Positions 41,399-51,406 of a stretch of 64,000 nucleotides of DNA are shown in pieces (within the stretch, counting starts at the first letter, position 1; each line of letters opens with the position of its first letter). Source of the DNA: Incurvaria masculella (Eukaryota; Arthropoda; Insecta; Lepidoptera; Incurvariidae); the NCBI GenBank assembly GCA_946894095.1, contig OX335662.1, positions 10,558,001 to 10,622,000 of the forward strand, given 5' to 3'. The notes beneath the pieces were generated by a model. That model ran no database searches. It was not told the DNA's origin and saw only the letters and a program-made list of their open reading frames with translations. A program made the translations under genes and the position numbers.

Positions 41399-41650
41399 CG
41401 GCCCGTTAGCTATGCTCCCCATACAAACGTAGTTTACTAATCATTTGAAAAACACTTTTCTGATTTGCTTGATATTTTTTTGTTTTCTCTGTGGTTTGAC
41501 CCAGAATACATTTACCGAAAAAACAAAGACATGCAGACGCAGATATTTGTGCCATAATATTAAATACCAAACAAGTTAGAACTGTGGTTTTCAAATTATT
41601 AGTACACTACGTTTGTATGGTTGGCGAAATTTTATGATGCTTACGGGCCG
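41399..41650. mobile_element. MITE, 252 bp, CGGCCCGT termini
   Basis: CGGCCCGTTAGC at the left, GCTTACGGGCCG at the right. Subterminal CCATACAAACGTAGT is inverted as ACTACGTTTGTATGG. No coding capacity. Confidence 0.75.
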
Positions 41651-41660
41651 ACCTAACGGT

Positions 41661-41979
41661 AGTGTATTGCCTGGGAGAATTTAAAAATAACAAAGTTATT
41701 ATGTCCAGAGCGGCGTTGGACAGAGTAGAACCGGAATGATTACAGGAGAGGGCGCAGATAATCCCGGATTAGGCGTCTGCGCTCGCTTGGTGCCGGCTCC
41801 GTTAGCCGTGACGTCACAGGCTGTGTGCGTATATAATAACACGTTTACTCCACGGCTCAATATGTTCTAGTAGGTACAGAACATGTCTAAATTTTATTCC
41901 AGTATTTTCTTTTCGTTACTTTCATTTCGGTAAATCATTTTTGTATGTTCTAATTATTTATCACAAAGTGCACAAATCT
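41661..41979. other. Unassigned stretch with CRE and TATA motifs
   Basis: Repeat-free. Contains TGACGTCA at 41809-41816 and TATATAA at 41830-41836. Confidence 0.4.
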
Positions 41980-42339
41980 TTTTTTTTATGCAACCTGACA
42001 TTTATGGCTAGTACTACAAAATTACCGTTATGACCAATGCAACATATTCCCGAAGGAATTAGGAGCCTTGCCAGGACCTGCCCTTTATGAGCACGGCTTC
42101 ATTGGACTGAATGGAAAACACGGACCATTTTTCATTGCCGCTTCCACCATCTTTTATAAGTTGGGAAAGGAGACCTACAGTTTTACATGGATTCCGAACC
42201 ATTGAGCAGCTCGAATTCGTGACGAAATGCACTTATTCCACTTAGACACAGAAATAAAGTGGTGCACGGGGCGAGGATTTGAACCCAGACCTCTGGTATG
42301 CTAGACAAGTCCCCGCGCCACTAGACTACGAACGGCTCA
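41980..42339 (-). repeat. tRNA-headed SINE, internally deleted
   Basis: TTTTTTTTTATGCAACCTGAC tail, body lacking the part between ACCATCTTTT and AAGTTGGGAAAGG, head with GGATTTGAACCC (B box inverse) and CCACTAGACTACGAACGG (A box inverse). Confidence 0.8.
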
Positions 42340-42485
42340 AAAAATCTTGCTGTATGTGTATACGTATTATTACTGAATCAGTTCATTTAACGAATGGCCA
42401 AGAATGTGGTGTAGAGTGCGTGAGCAGGGACCTAAGCATTTTTTTCAGAAACTTGTTCAGGGTGCTTAGAGGGAAAATATACTAA

Positions 42486-42824
42486 GGCTGAGATAAATAG
42501 TCGTAACAGAAACTAAGACTAACGAAAAGTCCTACTTTGTGACGTCACTTTGCATTACTTTGCGATGTCGTCCATACAAAATGTGCCGAAATGACGTCAC
42601 AAAGTACTACTTTTCGTTAGTCTTAGGCTGAGATAAATAGTCGTAATAGAAACTAATGCTAACGCAAAGTAGTATTTTGTGACGTCACTTTGACACATTT
42701 TGTATGGACGAAATCTCAAAGTAACTCAAATTGACGTCACAAAGTACTACTTTTCGTTAGTTTTAGTTTCTGTTACGACTATTTATCTCAGCCTTACTTT
42801 CTGTTACGAATATTTATCTCAGCC
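42486..42824. mobile_element. MITE P interrupted by another MITE P
   Basis: Outer copy is 42486-42625 plus 42797-42824 (168 bp in total). It is split at TTA within its right terminal repeat, and TTA is duplicated around the inner copy. Confidence 0.9.
42626..42793. mobile_element. MITE P, inner 168-bp copy
   Basis: Complete, from GGCTGAGATAAATAG to CTATTTATCTCAGCC, flanked by TTA at 42623-42625 and 42794-42796. Confidence 0.9.
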
Positions 42825-42856
42825 TTCGTGTTCTGGCATCTAGTAGGTGAGCCAGA

Positions 42857-42870
42857 GGGGGGGGGGGGGG
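42857..42870 (+). repeat. Poly-G run (14 nt)
   Basis: Uninterrupted G tract between two MITE P clusters. Confidence 0.9.
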
Positions 42871-43311
42871 CAAGAAAGGTCCCTCCATTGCATTTTCGCT
42901 AATAAAACGGTGCGCCGCAGAGAAAAACATGTTTTACCGAATGAAAGCTTATAAAATTCTATACTACTCCTAGGCTGAGATAAATAGTCGTAACAGAAAC
43001 TAAGGCTGAGATCAATAGTCGTAACAGAAACTAAGACTAACGAAAAGTTAAACTAAAAACTCTGTGGTTGCCGAGCGTGTGCGAGCGTCTGTAACTTCTT
43101 ATTACGAAACTCAATACAAACCGAACAAAAAATCGATTTATTTGCGCCCAAATAGTAGAAAACAAAGTATATTATTAGTGAACGTGTGCGTGAAGGGAAT
43201 AAAAACCCTTAAACCTATCCAGTATTCTCGACAAGAAAGGAAAAATCAGGATTTTATAAATACCCTCAGAACATTTTTAGTTTATTAAACCACTGTGTTG
43301 TTGACATCAAT

Positions 43312-44505
43312 ATGTCAAATTGCCCTGGGTGTAACGGAGGGTTCAAAACGATTGAAGACGCAGTCTCCTGCTGCAAGTGCGAAAAGGCCTACCACCGCCT
43401 GTGCGTGAGGCCCCAGCAATCGACAAGGTGGCTACGTGACACTCTGAGTGCGTGGGTGTGCCCTCTGTGTCTGTCCGGAGAAAAACGGTGCAACAGAGAC
43501 GACACGCCCGTGAAAGTCGCACCGCCGCCCGCGCCGCCGGCCGCGACGGCCCCTGCTCCGGCGACAAAGCCCTCAGCGACTAAGACCGCTGCCACCGCAA
43601 AGACCGCCACCGCCCGCCAGAGCCCTGTGCAACACAGCGGTTCCGTCCTGCCGTCACCGCCAATCGCTCCGAGTGGAACCCCCGCCGCCGCCGCCATCGC
43701 TGCGATCACGGCGGCCGACATCAACGCCTTCGCCGCCTCGCTTCGCGTTTGTCGCGCGGAGTTCGAGATGTTCGAGCCAAAACTAAGTGAGTTCGGTGCA
43801 ACATTGAACCTCGCTCGAGAAGATCTTGCCAAATTTGGATTGCAGCTCGCGGATATTAGTCGACGCGTCGAGGCAGTGGAACACCTCGAGGGGGAGGTCG
43901 CCGAGTTGAGAAAGGAGGTCACCACCCTGAAAGCGACCGCGAACGAGCGCGACCAGGAGCAGCTTGCAAACAACATAGAAGTCAACGGTGTCGACGAGCA
44001 GCGCGGCGAGAACCTCAACCACGTCCTCGAGGTCATAGCGAAGAAAATCGGAGTGCCGCTCGACGAACGCGAGGTCGACTACGTGACGCGCGTCGGCCCG
44101 CGGCGCCCGGACGGCGAGCGGCCGCGCCCCATCGTCGCGCGTTTCACGCGCCGCGCCGTCAAAGGCGAGTGGCTGCAGGCAGCGCGGGTGCGTCGCGGGC
44201 TCAGCTCCGCGGACATCGTCGCCGGAACGCCGAGGAAGGTTTTCGTGAACGAGAACCTGACCTATGAAAACCGACAGTTGTTTCGTGCCACCCGCGTCGC
44301 CGCCAAGGAACGCGGCTTCAAGTACGCCTGGACCAGAGACGGCCGGATCCTCGTGCGACGCAGCGAAGGTGCCCGGGTGCTCCGCATCCGCTCACAGGCG
44401 GACCTCGCACAGCTCGACGGCGCGCCAACCTCTCCGCCGCCCGCAGGACGCGACAGAGCGGGAGCTCCGGCCGCCGCCGCCGCCTCCAATGGAGATAAAG
44501 CTTGA
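43312..44505 (+). CDS. LINE ORF1 protein: PHD finger, coiled coil, FP-like C-terminal domain
   Basis: 397 residues from ATG at 43312. Residues 4-53 form a C4HC3 PHD-type zinc finger (C4, C7, C20 or C21, C23, H28, C31, C50, C53). About 70-137 is Ala/Pro-rich and disordered-looking. About 150-215 is charged and heptad-like (LEGEVAELRKEVTTLK), a probable coiled coil. About 218-375 resembles the C-terminal domain of baculovirus FP (few-polyhedra) proteins, common in insect LINE ORF1s: PIVARFTRRAVKGEWLQAAR, KVFVNENLTYENRQLFRATR, YAWTRDGRILVRR. ORF1 proteins of this kind are expected to bind element RNA and form the retrotransposition particle. The frame is intact. It is a LINE gene, not a viral insertion, because ORF2 follows. 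Confidence 0.85.
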   Translation: MSNCPGCNGGFKTIEDAVSCCKCEKAYHRLCVRPQQSTRWLRDTLSAWVCPLCLSGEKRCNRDDTPVKVAPPPAPPAATAPAPATKPSATKTAATAKTATARQSPVQHSGSVLPSPPIAPSGTPAAAAIAAITAADINAFAASLRVCRAEFEMFEPKLSEFGATLNLAREDLAKFGLQLADISRRVEAVEHLEGEVAELRKEVTTLKATANERDQEQLANNIEVNGVDEQRGENLNHVLEVIAKKIGVPLDEREVDYVTRVGPRRPDGERPRPIVARFTRRAVKGEWLQAARVRRGLSSADIVAGTPRKVFVNENLTYENRQLFRATRVAAKERGFKYAWTRDGRILVRRSEGARVLRIRSQADLAQLDGAPTSPPPAGRDRAGAPAAAAASNGDKA

Positions 44506-44789
44506 AGGATCGATGCATGCAACTGATATAAATCTAGTGTTGATACTATCCGGGTTTGCATACTTGAATTTTTATTTAAAAACTCTAACAAACTTTATTT
44601 TAATTACTTATAGTTACTTGTTCATTACCATTTCTTTACATCTTTACCACATACCAAACTACTTTTGCCGCATTTCACCTGACATCAGACTGTTGATTCA
44701 ATGCATCAATAAGGAAACAATGTTTTACTTTTTAATGAAAGCACGGATGAAAGTGTTATACGTAAATCGTTACACTCAAGGTTACACTC

Positions 44790-47700
44790 ATGGATGACAT
44801 TGAGCCCGACTGTTTAAACGAAATAGTAGACTGTATCGACTCGTGGACTGACACTTTAACTATTACTGACAATGGGCATCTTACCATCATTCATTTAAAC
44901 ATTCGTTCAATTAGGCGAAACTTCAATGAATTGGCTATGACTTTACAGAACTCATTACCAAAAATATCAATGATTATTTTGTCTGAAGTAAATATAAGAC
45001 AAGATGAAGTTGATTTCTTTAATATTGATGGATTTCCCAATAAATACCACCATCTAAGGGCTTCAGGAAGAGGTGGCGGGATCATTATTCTAACTAAGGA
45101 GGAGTTGCCGTGCGTGGCCTGTGTGCCGTGCGAATTCAGTGCATCTTGCGAGACGCTCGAGCTGAAATTTTCACGAAGGGGGAGCGGCGGTGGGGCGGGG
45201 AGAGCACCTGCGCGCGCGCTGGCAGCGGCGGAGGACACAGTCACAGTGCTGGCACTGTACCGTCCCCCCTCCAAGTCCCGTCCCGTTTTCCTAGCGGAAC
45301 TCGAAGCCTATCTCGCGCGCTCTGAACGCAACAAGCGGCTTGTGATCGTGGGCGATATCAATATTGATTTAAAAGCGACAAATAAAAATGAAGCGAACAT
45401 AGCAGATTATGAGGACCTTCTGTCGTCATTTGGATTTGATGCCTGCATTCAAGATTATACACGCGAAGAAATCGTATACGGCAAACTTGTTAAATCGTGC
45501 TTGGATCATGTATTTGTGCGCTGTCCAAATTGTGAGTTGTCTTCAGTTATCGCTAGAGTAAAAATATCCGATCACTATATTATTGGTGTCTGTTTAATAC
45601 ATAGGTCCGCCCCGATTCCAGATAGCTTAGGATCGGACAGTCAAGTACGTATAACCAATTACAAACTTTTGCAGCGTAAACTACCAATGTACGACTGGAA
45701 GGCGTTGGCGCTGCAGTACGATGAGCCCGAGCAGCTTTGTCGAATGCTTGTAGGTGTATTCAAAAATATTCAGCTGTCATGCGAGAAAACAGTACCACCG
45801 AGGAGCGCTGGAGGGCGTGAAACAAAGTAGTGGGTCACCCCAGTGCTTCTTGAGCTCATCAGGGAAAAGGACAGGCTGTTTAGGAGATGGAAAAGCTGTC
45901 CGCGCTGCAGCCGGCACAAGCTCGCTTATAATAGAATAAAAAATAGACTTGCTCGCGAGACGTGCGCTGCGCGCAATGTTTATTACCTTGACAAATTTTC
46001 ACAGGCGCAGGGAAACTTAAAGGAAGTGTGGCGTATAATAAACGAAATATTGGGCAATAGTAAACGATCACTCGATGACAACATAGTTCGGTACATGAAA
46101 GGACCCCCTACACAAATTGCCAATAGTTTTGCAAATACTTTTCAGAACGAAGTGACGAAGGTAATCCACACATGTGATATACAAACAATTACACCGAATA
46201 ACATAATCACAAGAGAAAATCTTATATTTCCTTCATGTACTCCTGCTATAATAAATAAAATAATATGTTCTCTGAAAAATAATAAGGCTGCAGGTGAGGA
46301 TAATGTAAGGCCAGCTGATTTAAAAGTAATATCAGAGGATGTCAGCACTGTCATTAGCAAAATTATAAATAAGGCAATTGAGTGTGGGAAATATCCAAAC
46401 ATACTAAAGACTGCAATTATCAGACCAATATATAAAAAAGGAAGTCACTCTGACTGTAGGAACTATCGCCCAGTCTCAATATTGTCAACCATAAATAAAG
46501 TTTTCGAAAAATACTTGGTCTCACATTTAACTGGCTTCCTAAATACTTACAAAGTTATTTCTCCGTGTCAATACGGATTCCAGGCAAAGAAAAGCACTAG
46601 CGACCTTCTTTCAAAATTTTCAGATCAGGTAAATACCGCCCTCAACGAACGCAAGCATGTAGTGATGGTCCTTATAGATTACAGCCGCGCATTCGATACC
46701 TTGAACCATGATAAGCTGGTACAAGCTCTTGAACGCAGCGGGGTGCGTGGGCGAGCCCTTGCACTGCTAGCCTCCTACCTCCACGACAGACCCTCGCGAG
46801 TGAAGATCAAGGGAGCGATCAGCGATGAGATCAAAATGGATTCCGGGGTTGCTCAGGGTAGCTGCTTGGGACCTATCGAATATCTCATCTACTGCAATGA
46901 TATGGTCCGGGTGGTCAGAAAGTGCCTTATTTACCAGTTCGCAGACGACACCATCATCGTGTCAATTGACGAAGACCTGAGTGAAGCTGTCAAAAGGCTC
47001 GCGATAGACTTCGATAATGTAGTCAGATGGTCCCACGACAACGGACTGGGTCTGAATAGCCAGAAGACAAAAGTAATGCACATCCGATCCCCCTACCTGT
47101 CATTTGGGAGCGAGGTGGCAGTCGAGGTGAAGGCACACTCGAACGCCTGCTTACATGTAAGTGGCCCGTGTGCTGGCGCCGCCGCGGGCTGCAGGTTGCT
47201 CGAGGTGGTGGAACAGCATAAATACCTAGGGCTTATAGTCGACAGCCACTTTTCATGGAAGATTCATGTAGACCATATCTGCACTAAGTTGAGACTTTGT
47301 CTTAAAAAGATTTACGCTCTCAAATATAAGCTCCCACCCAAATTGCTTCTGGTCGCGTACAGATCATTAGTCGAACCGATAATTATGTATGGGGTAAGTG
47401 TGTGGGCTCTTACGTTCGACTCGTACTTGGATAGGGTTCATGGTCTCCAGTTTAGAATACTCAAAATTATGGCCCCATCCTCAGAACGGTCAAGAGCTAG
47501 GGAGTACCATGAACACCTGTTCAAGTATTTCAAAGTGTTACCGGCCAAAGCAATGTGTGCCCAAAAAATTATATTGTGCAATTATGCTGATGAATCTCGT
47601 AAGATACCTATTTCACATGACTACCCGACAAGACTCAAACTTGACCTTCAGCTTCAAATTCCGACCACTTTAAACTACTTCGGCAAAAGAACTCTCAATT

Positions 47701-47810
47701 ATGTAGTTCCTAGATTATTTAACTCTTTGAACCCAGGCTTGAAAAAAAAAGATTTGTCAATATCAAAATTAAAAATGGAAATAAAAGAATTGTTGATAAA
47801 TGGATTGTAA
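44790..47810 (+). pseudogene. LINE ORF2 (AP endonuclease + reverse transcriptase) with one in-frame TAG
   Basis: 1006 codons from ATG 44790; the frame is open except for TAG at 45828-45830 (codon 347), between ..GGRETK and WVTPVLLELIREK. N-terminal AP-type endonuclease: HLNIRSIRRN, ILSEVNI, LALYRPPS, VIVGDINIDL, SCLDHVFV and SDHYIIGV (nicks target DNA). Reverse transcriptase: NKAAGEDNVRP, NYRPVSILSTINKVFEKYL, VLIDYSRAFDTLNHDKL (about residue 630), GVAQGSCLGP and the catalytic FADD box (about residue 717). The C-terminus has QHKYLGLIVDSHFSWKIHVD and LLVAYRSLVEPIIMYGVSVW. The stop falls between the two domains, so as written the reverse transcriptase needs readthrough; GTG 45843 is the first start-like codon after it. 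A single recent nonsense change is the simplest reading; a sequencing error is possible. Confidence 0.9.
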
Positions 47811-48331
47811 TATTTTAATGTAACTGAAATTTTGTAATACTGATTAAGGGTGAATACATATATATATATTATTGTGTTCATCTATGTGAATTTATTGGTG
47901 TGTATAAAAAAAAATGTCTCAAATGCTAACAGTTTTAAATGCTAGCACACGAAAACAGGTTGTCACGCGCAGACAAACCTTCGGGTTTCGCGCGTACAAT
48001 ATACTATAAAAAAAATGTAAAATGTGTGTTCATGAAATAAACGCCACATTGTGGCACTGAAACTGAGTACTTTGTGACGTCACTTTGACACATTTTGTAT
48101 GGACGGAATCTCAAAGTGATGCAAATTGACGTCACAAAGTACTACTTTTCGTTAGTCTTAGTTTCTGTTACGAATATTTATCTCAGCCTAAGACTAAGGA
48201 AAAGTAGTACTTTGTGACGTCGCTTTGACACATTTTTTATGGACGAAATCTCAAAGTAATACAAATTGAAGTCACAAAGTACTACTTTTCGTTAGCCATA
48301 GTTTCGGTTACGACTATTTATCTCAGCCCTA

Positions 48332-48564
48332 GATTAGATAGTGCAGGTTTCTCAAATGTTTAACGGTTTTCCGTCCACAATAGCAATCATGTAACAAACC
48401 GGCGAATGTAATGGAAGGTGGTGTGGTGTTATGTTTTTTTTTATTTATTTAAAGTCATATTCAGAGAGCACCTAACAAAACTGAGTACGAGATTAGAACC
48501 GGACTAACCATGCAAACACCGGTTTAGTCCAGCGGATTAAAGTTAGCCCGCCCACTCTGGATAC
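48332..48564. other. Unassigned, with a family R scrap
   Basis: GTTTAACGGTTTTCCGTCCACAATAG at 48358-48383 is family R. Inverted ACCGGACTAACC/GGTTTAGTCC lies near 48497-48532. Confidence 0.4.
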
Positions 48565-48715
48565 AAAAGTTGGTAGTCAAACTACAACTAAGTTACGTCA
48601 AAAACTGATAGATTCGCGGATTTGATCAACTCAGTGAAGAAGAATCCGCAAAGAAACTTCACTGGATTTCCGTCCACAATAGTAATCATTACATCATCGT
48701 ACATTATTGTAAATT
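48565..48715 (-). repeat. Family R copy
   Basis: TTGGTAGTCAAACTACAACTAAG, ATTCGCGGATTTGATCAAC, AAGAAACTTCACTGG, TTTCCGTCCACAATAG. Confidence 0.75.
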
Positions 48716-49257
48716 ATTTCCAGTTACATAAAACCAATTTAATAAGAGCACGGATTACTGAAATGTTTTCCGAAGATTTGAGCCGAAAGTGAAGAAAAAC
48801 AGAGTCCAAAACTAAATAAAACAACGAACGAAACGAAATACGACAAGACGGACGAAAAACTGCTCCAAGCAGCAGACTATCTCTCCCGCGGGACGCGGCA
48901 CAGGGCGAACTTAAGTCCAAGTAGATTACAGAGTTGTCGACTCGTGCGCTAATCATTTATGGAGAAACCCGCGGGAAATATCCGGCATTATTCAATATTT
49001 ACATTGCTTTAAACTCGAGTGTGCGTCGCTTAAACTTAAGTTGGGCGGACGCCTGCTCTGGGCCCAACTTTACTTGTTTTCAACTGGGGCGCGGTGCACT
49101 ATTGTAGAGTTTCGAGCTTTGTAGAAGAGTGTACTTAAGAGGATAATGAGGTGATCTAGTACCATACAATGTCTCGTGCCCGTTACCTCAGTAAAATTAA
49201 GAAATATATTCCTGATGTTTTGCATGTTAAATAAATCAACTGAAAACATATTTTGTT
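48716..49257. other. Unassigned, partly GC-richer
   Basis: 48880-49100 is repeat-free (CTCCCGCGGGACGCGGC; GGGCGGACGCCTGCTC). Could be host sequence; no exon recognised. Confidence 0.35.
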
Positions 49258-49545
49258 TTATGTAACTGGATATAGGTGGCTAAAACCGAACTGAGCGTCC
49301 AATATTAGCCTAACACACCACCTGCGAAATAGGTGCCATTCCAGAACCTTCCTAATATTATATTGCACTGGATGGAGAACACGGACAATTTTCATTGCCG
49401 CTTCAACCATCGTTCACTCAATGCGATGGTACCAAGCCAGGCGGGATTAACCCTACCACCTAGTAAGTAAGATAGGGGACCTACAGTTGTACGTAGAATC
49501 CGAATCACGGGTCACCATCCTTGGCTTATCGAGCTACCGAGGACG
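49258..49545 (-). repeat. 5S-headed SINE, head mostly deleted
   Basis: Body in minus orientation (GGTGCCATTCCAGAACC, CCATCGTTCACTCAATGCG, CTACCACCTAGTAAG). The head keeps a 5S box-C-like AAGGATGGTGACC (minus strand, about 49510-49524) joined to GATTCGGATTC, the same junction as at 20191. Confidence 0.65.
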
Positions 49546-50749
49546 CCTCTCAATATTTTGTACAAAAACAAAAAGGTATATAACACGGATACAAGTTAAG
49601 TTATCAAAAAAACTTAAACTTAGGGACGTAGTTCCCAGTTTATTTAAAATTTCAGAAAAATATTTCTTGTTTCGACTGAGGAAAGAGACACGAGCCGTTG
49701 TATGGAACTTGATCACCTCCGTATCCTCTTAATTTGATTGAATATTTTTTAGTGCAATTTATTTACGACAACACAAAACAAAGTATTTCAATGCGTTATT
49801 ATCTTTATTTAAAGCTCATTACAAGCAATATATTAGCAAAAGTTCGTGTTTTTATCTCCTATAACCTCTGACTGAACATATACTGAATTTTCCTAAAATT
49901 CAATGAAGTCCAAAAATAAAACTACGCTATTAATTTGCACGTACTAATTTTAAGCGTTATGTTTTTCGGGCAAATAAAATTAAAATTCTAATCTGAACGA
50001 AATCCAAACACACTCCGCGGCGGGCAGGGCAGCGCGAACGACGAATGAATACATTATTCATGTTTATGAATAAAAATAAAGTTACGGAGAATAGAACATC
50101 GTGCTTATTACGACTGACCTATCGCTTATCACAAAATCGCTTTAAGGTGGGCCTTCCCGCTCAACTCCCCATACAAACGTGGAAAGAAGATCTTGCGCAT
50201 ATTTCTTGTCACGAGATCCAAAATTATACTTAAAACTGCTTTATTTGATTGAACTAGCTGTCTGATGACCATTGGCATTGTAAAATAGTGTTTGGTTTCT
50301 GGGTAATAAGGTCTGAAAGTTCGAATTTTTTCGCGAGTTTTATACAATAGCTTTGGAGGTAGATTACTTAAAAAAAAAACATTTAAAACATTAAAAAAAA
50401 CTTGTTTCATGAATATTTATAATCAATTAGATTTTTGTTTGATTTTTACTACAGCGGTCGTGATTTAATTTTAGCTATAAGTCGTTTTGTAATTAAATTA
50501 TTCGTAAATCTTACCAATTCAAACACTATGCGCATTGTCAGCTTTGTGGACGTGAACGAGATGGTCCCAGAGGGCAATAGACGGTTTTGTACCCTGCCTG
50601 CGAATGAGTTAGTCCCGCCGGGAAGTGTCACCTTAAGGGCGTGATAAGAGGCGTTTGAATTCAGTTCGATAAGGGCTTAAGTAAAACTAAATTTAATTAT
50701 ATTATAAATAACCACAAAGAAATACGATAATGAAATGATTAAATATGTA
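49546..50749. other. AT-rich unassigned stretch
   Basis: Several short open frames (49487-49732; 50435-50644, the latter open on both strands) without recognised motifs. Confidence 0.35.
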
Positions 50750-50945
50750 GATTGATGGTCCAGCTATAATTTAAATTACAAACTGTGAGCCTCTGGTTCT
50801 TTTTGTTTTAAATTTTTGTTGCAATTATTCATAAACTAGCAAAAAATTAAGTTTGAACATAAAATATGAGCGTCGGATATTTATTGTGATATGTTTCAAA
50901 TATAGCTAAACCATCAATGCATCTTTCAGCCTTTTTAAATTTCAA
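50750..50945 (-). repeat. Dispersed repeat, inverse of 14745-14925
   Basis: TAGCTAAACCATCAATGCATC and GAGCGTCGGATATTTATTG; see the mate at 14745. Confidence 0.6.
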
Positions 50946-51406
50946 AATAAGAAGTAGTGATTTTTTTATATAGTAAAATATGGTTTCACTTACGCCCTTA
51001 TGGAACTGTTTGCAAACATGTGCTATCAGGCCCTTAATCGTGTTAGCTTATTTACATCAGGAAACAAGACTCAGTAAGTTGCGATAGTTGCGCCAGTTTT
51101 ATCCATGGAAAATAGCCGTCTTTGTTCCTTTCCGCGTAAACATGCACACATAGTGGCAGACGCAATTGAGGGTTTGCGTGGGTGGGAACTGACTTGACGA
51201 ACGTATTTTAGAGCACATTCGCGTGGTGACGATGTTTCGCCTGTGAGACCTACGAGGCGCCTCCGGATTCCCATACAATTATATGGTCTCTTTGACCATA
51301 CGGCGAAGACGCAATATCGACTGCAGGATCTCTTCAGTGGTTATAACACTAATATGAGAAGGTGCAAACCTAGCACAACCCCCAGTGTGCGAGTAATACC
51401 ACTGCG
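50946..51406. other. Unassigned stretch
   Basis: Nothing recognised. Confidence 0.35.

Larger units (their letters stand above)
43049..48064 (+). mobile_element. Nearly full-length two-ORF LINE (jockey/CR1 group), ~5.0 kb
   Basis: Boundaries are exact because both sides are a split 168-bp MITE. Order: ~263-bp 5' UTR, ORF1 (43312-44505), ~284-bp spacer, ORF2 (44790-47810, one in-frame TAG), ~254-bp 3' UTR with AATAAA at about 48036. Removing it restores the MITE with at most one surplus base, so the target-site duplication is very short or absent and there is no long A tail. GC- and CpG-rich coding parts contrast with the AT-rich surroundings. The only near-complete autonomous element in the window. 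Confidence 0.9.
43004..48188. mobile_element. Middle MITE P carrying the LINE
   Basis: Left part 43004-43048, right part 48065-48188 (169 bp together). Flanked by TAA at 43001-43003 and 48189-48191. Split after ACGAAAAGT by the LINE. Confidence 0.9.
42973..48328. mobile_element. Outer MITE P of the three-level nest
   Basis: Left part 42973-43003, right part 48192-48328 (168 bp in total). CTA flanks it on both sides (42970-42972 and 48329-48331). It is split at its own TAA by the MITE P at 43004. Confidence 0.85.

Noticed and set aside
43389..44036. 215-codon minus-strand open frame
   Set aside because: Antisense of the GC-rich LINE ORF1; open only because of codon bias.
43312..44505. Integrated baculovirus gene (FP-like domain)
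   Set aside because: The domain is part of a LINE ORF1, with an N-terminal PHD finger and a reverse transcriptase ORF downstream; no other viral genes nearby.
44264..44797. 177-codon plus-strand open frame overlapping the ORF1 end
   Set aside because: Out-of-frame shadow of ORF1 running into AT-rich spacer; no motif.
44891..45325. Open frames on both strands over the endonuclease domain
   Set aside because: Shadows of ORF2 in a GC-rich patch.
50435..50644. Overlapping open frames on both strands
   Set aside because: No motif recognised; AT-rich background makes chance likely.
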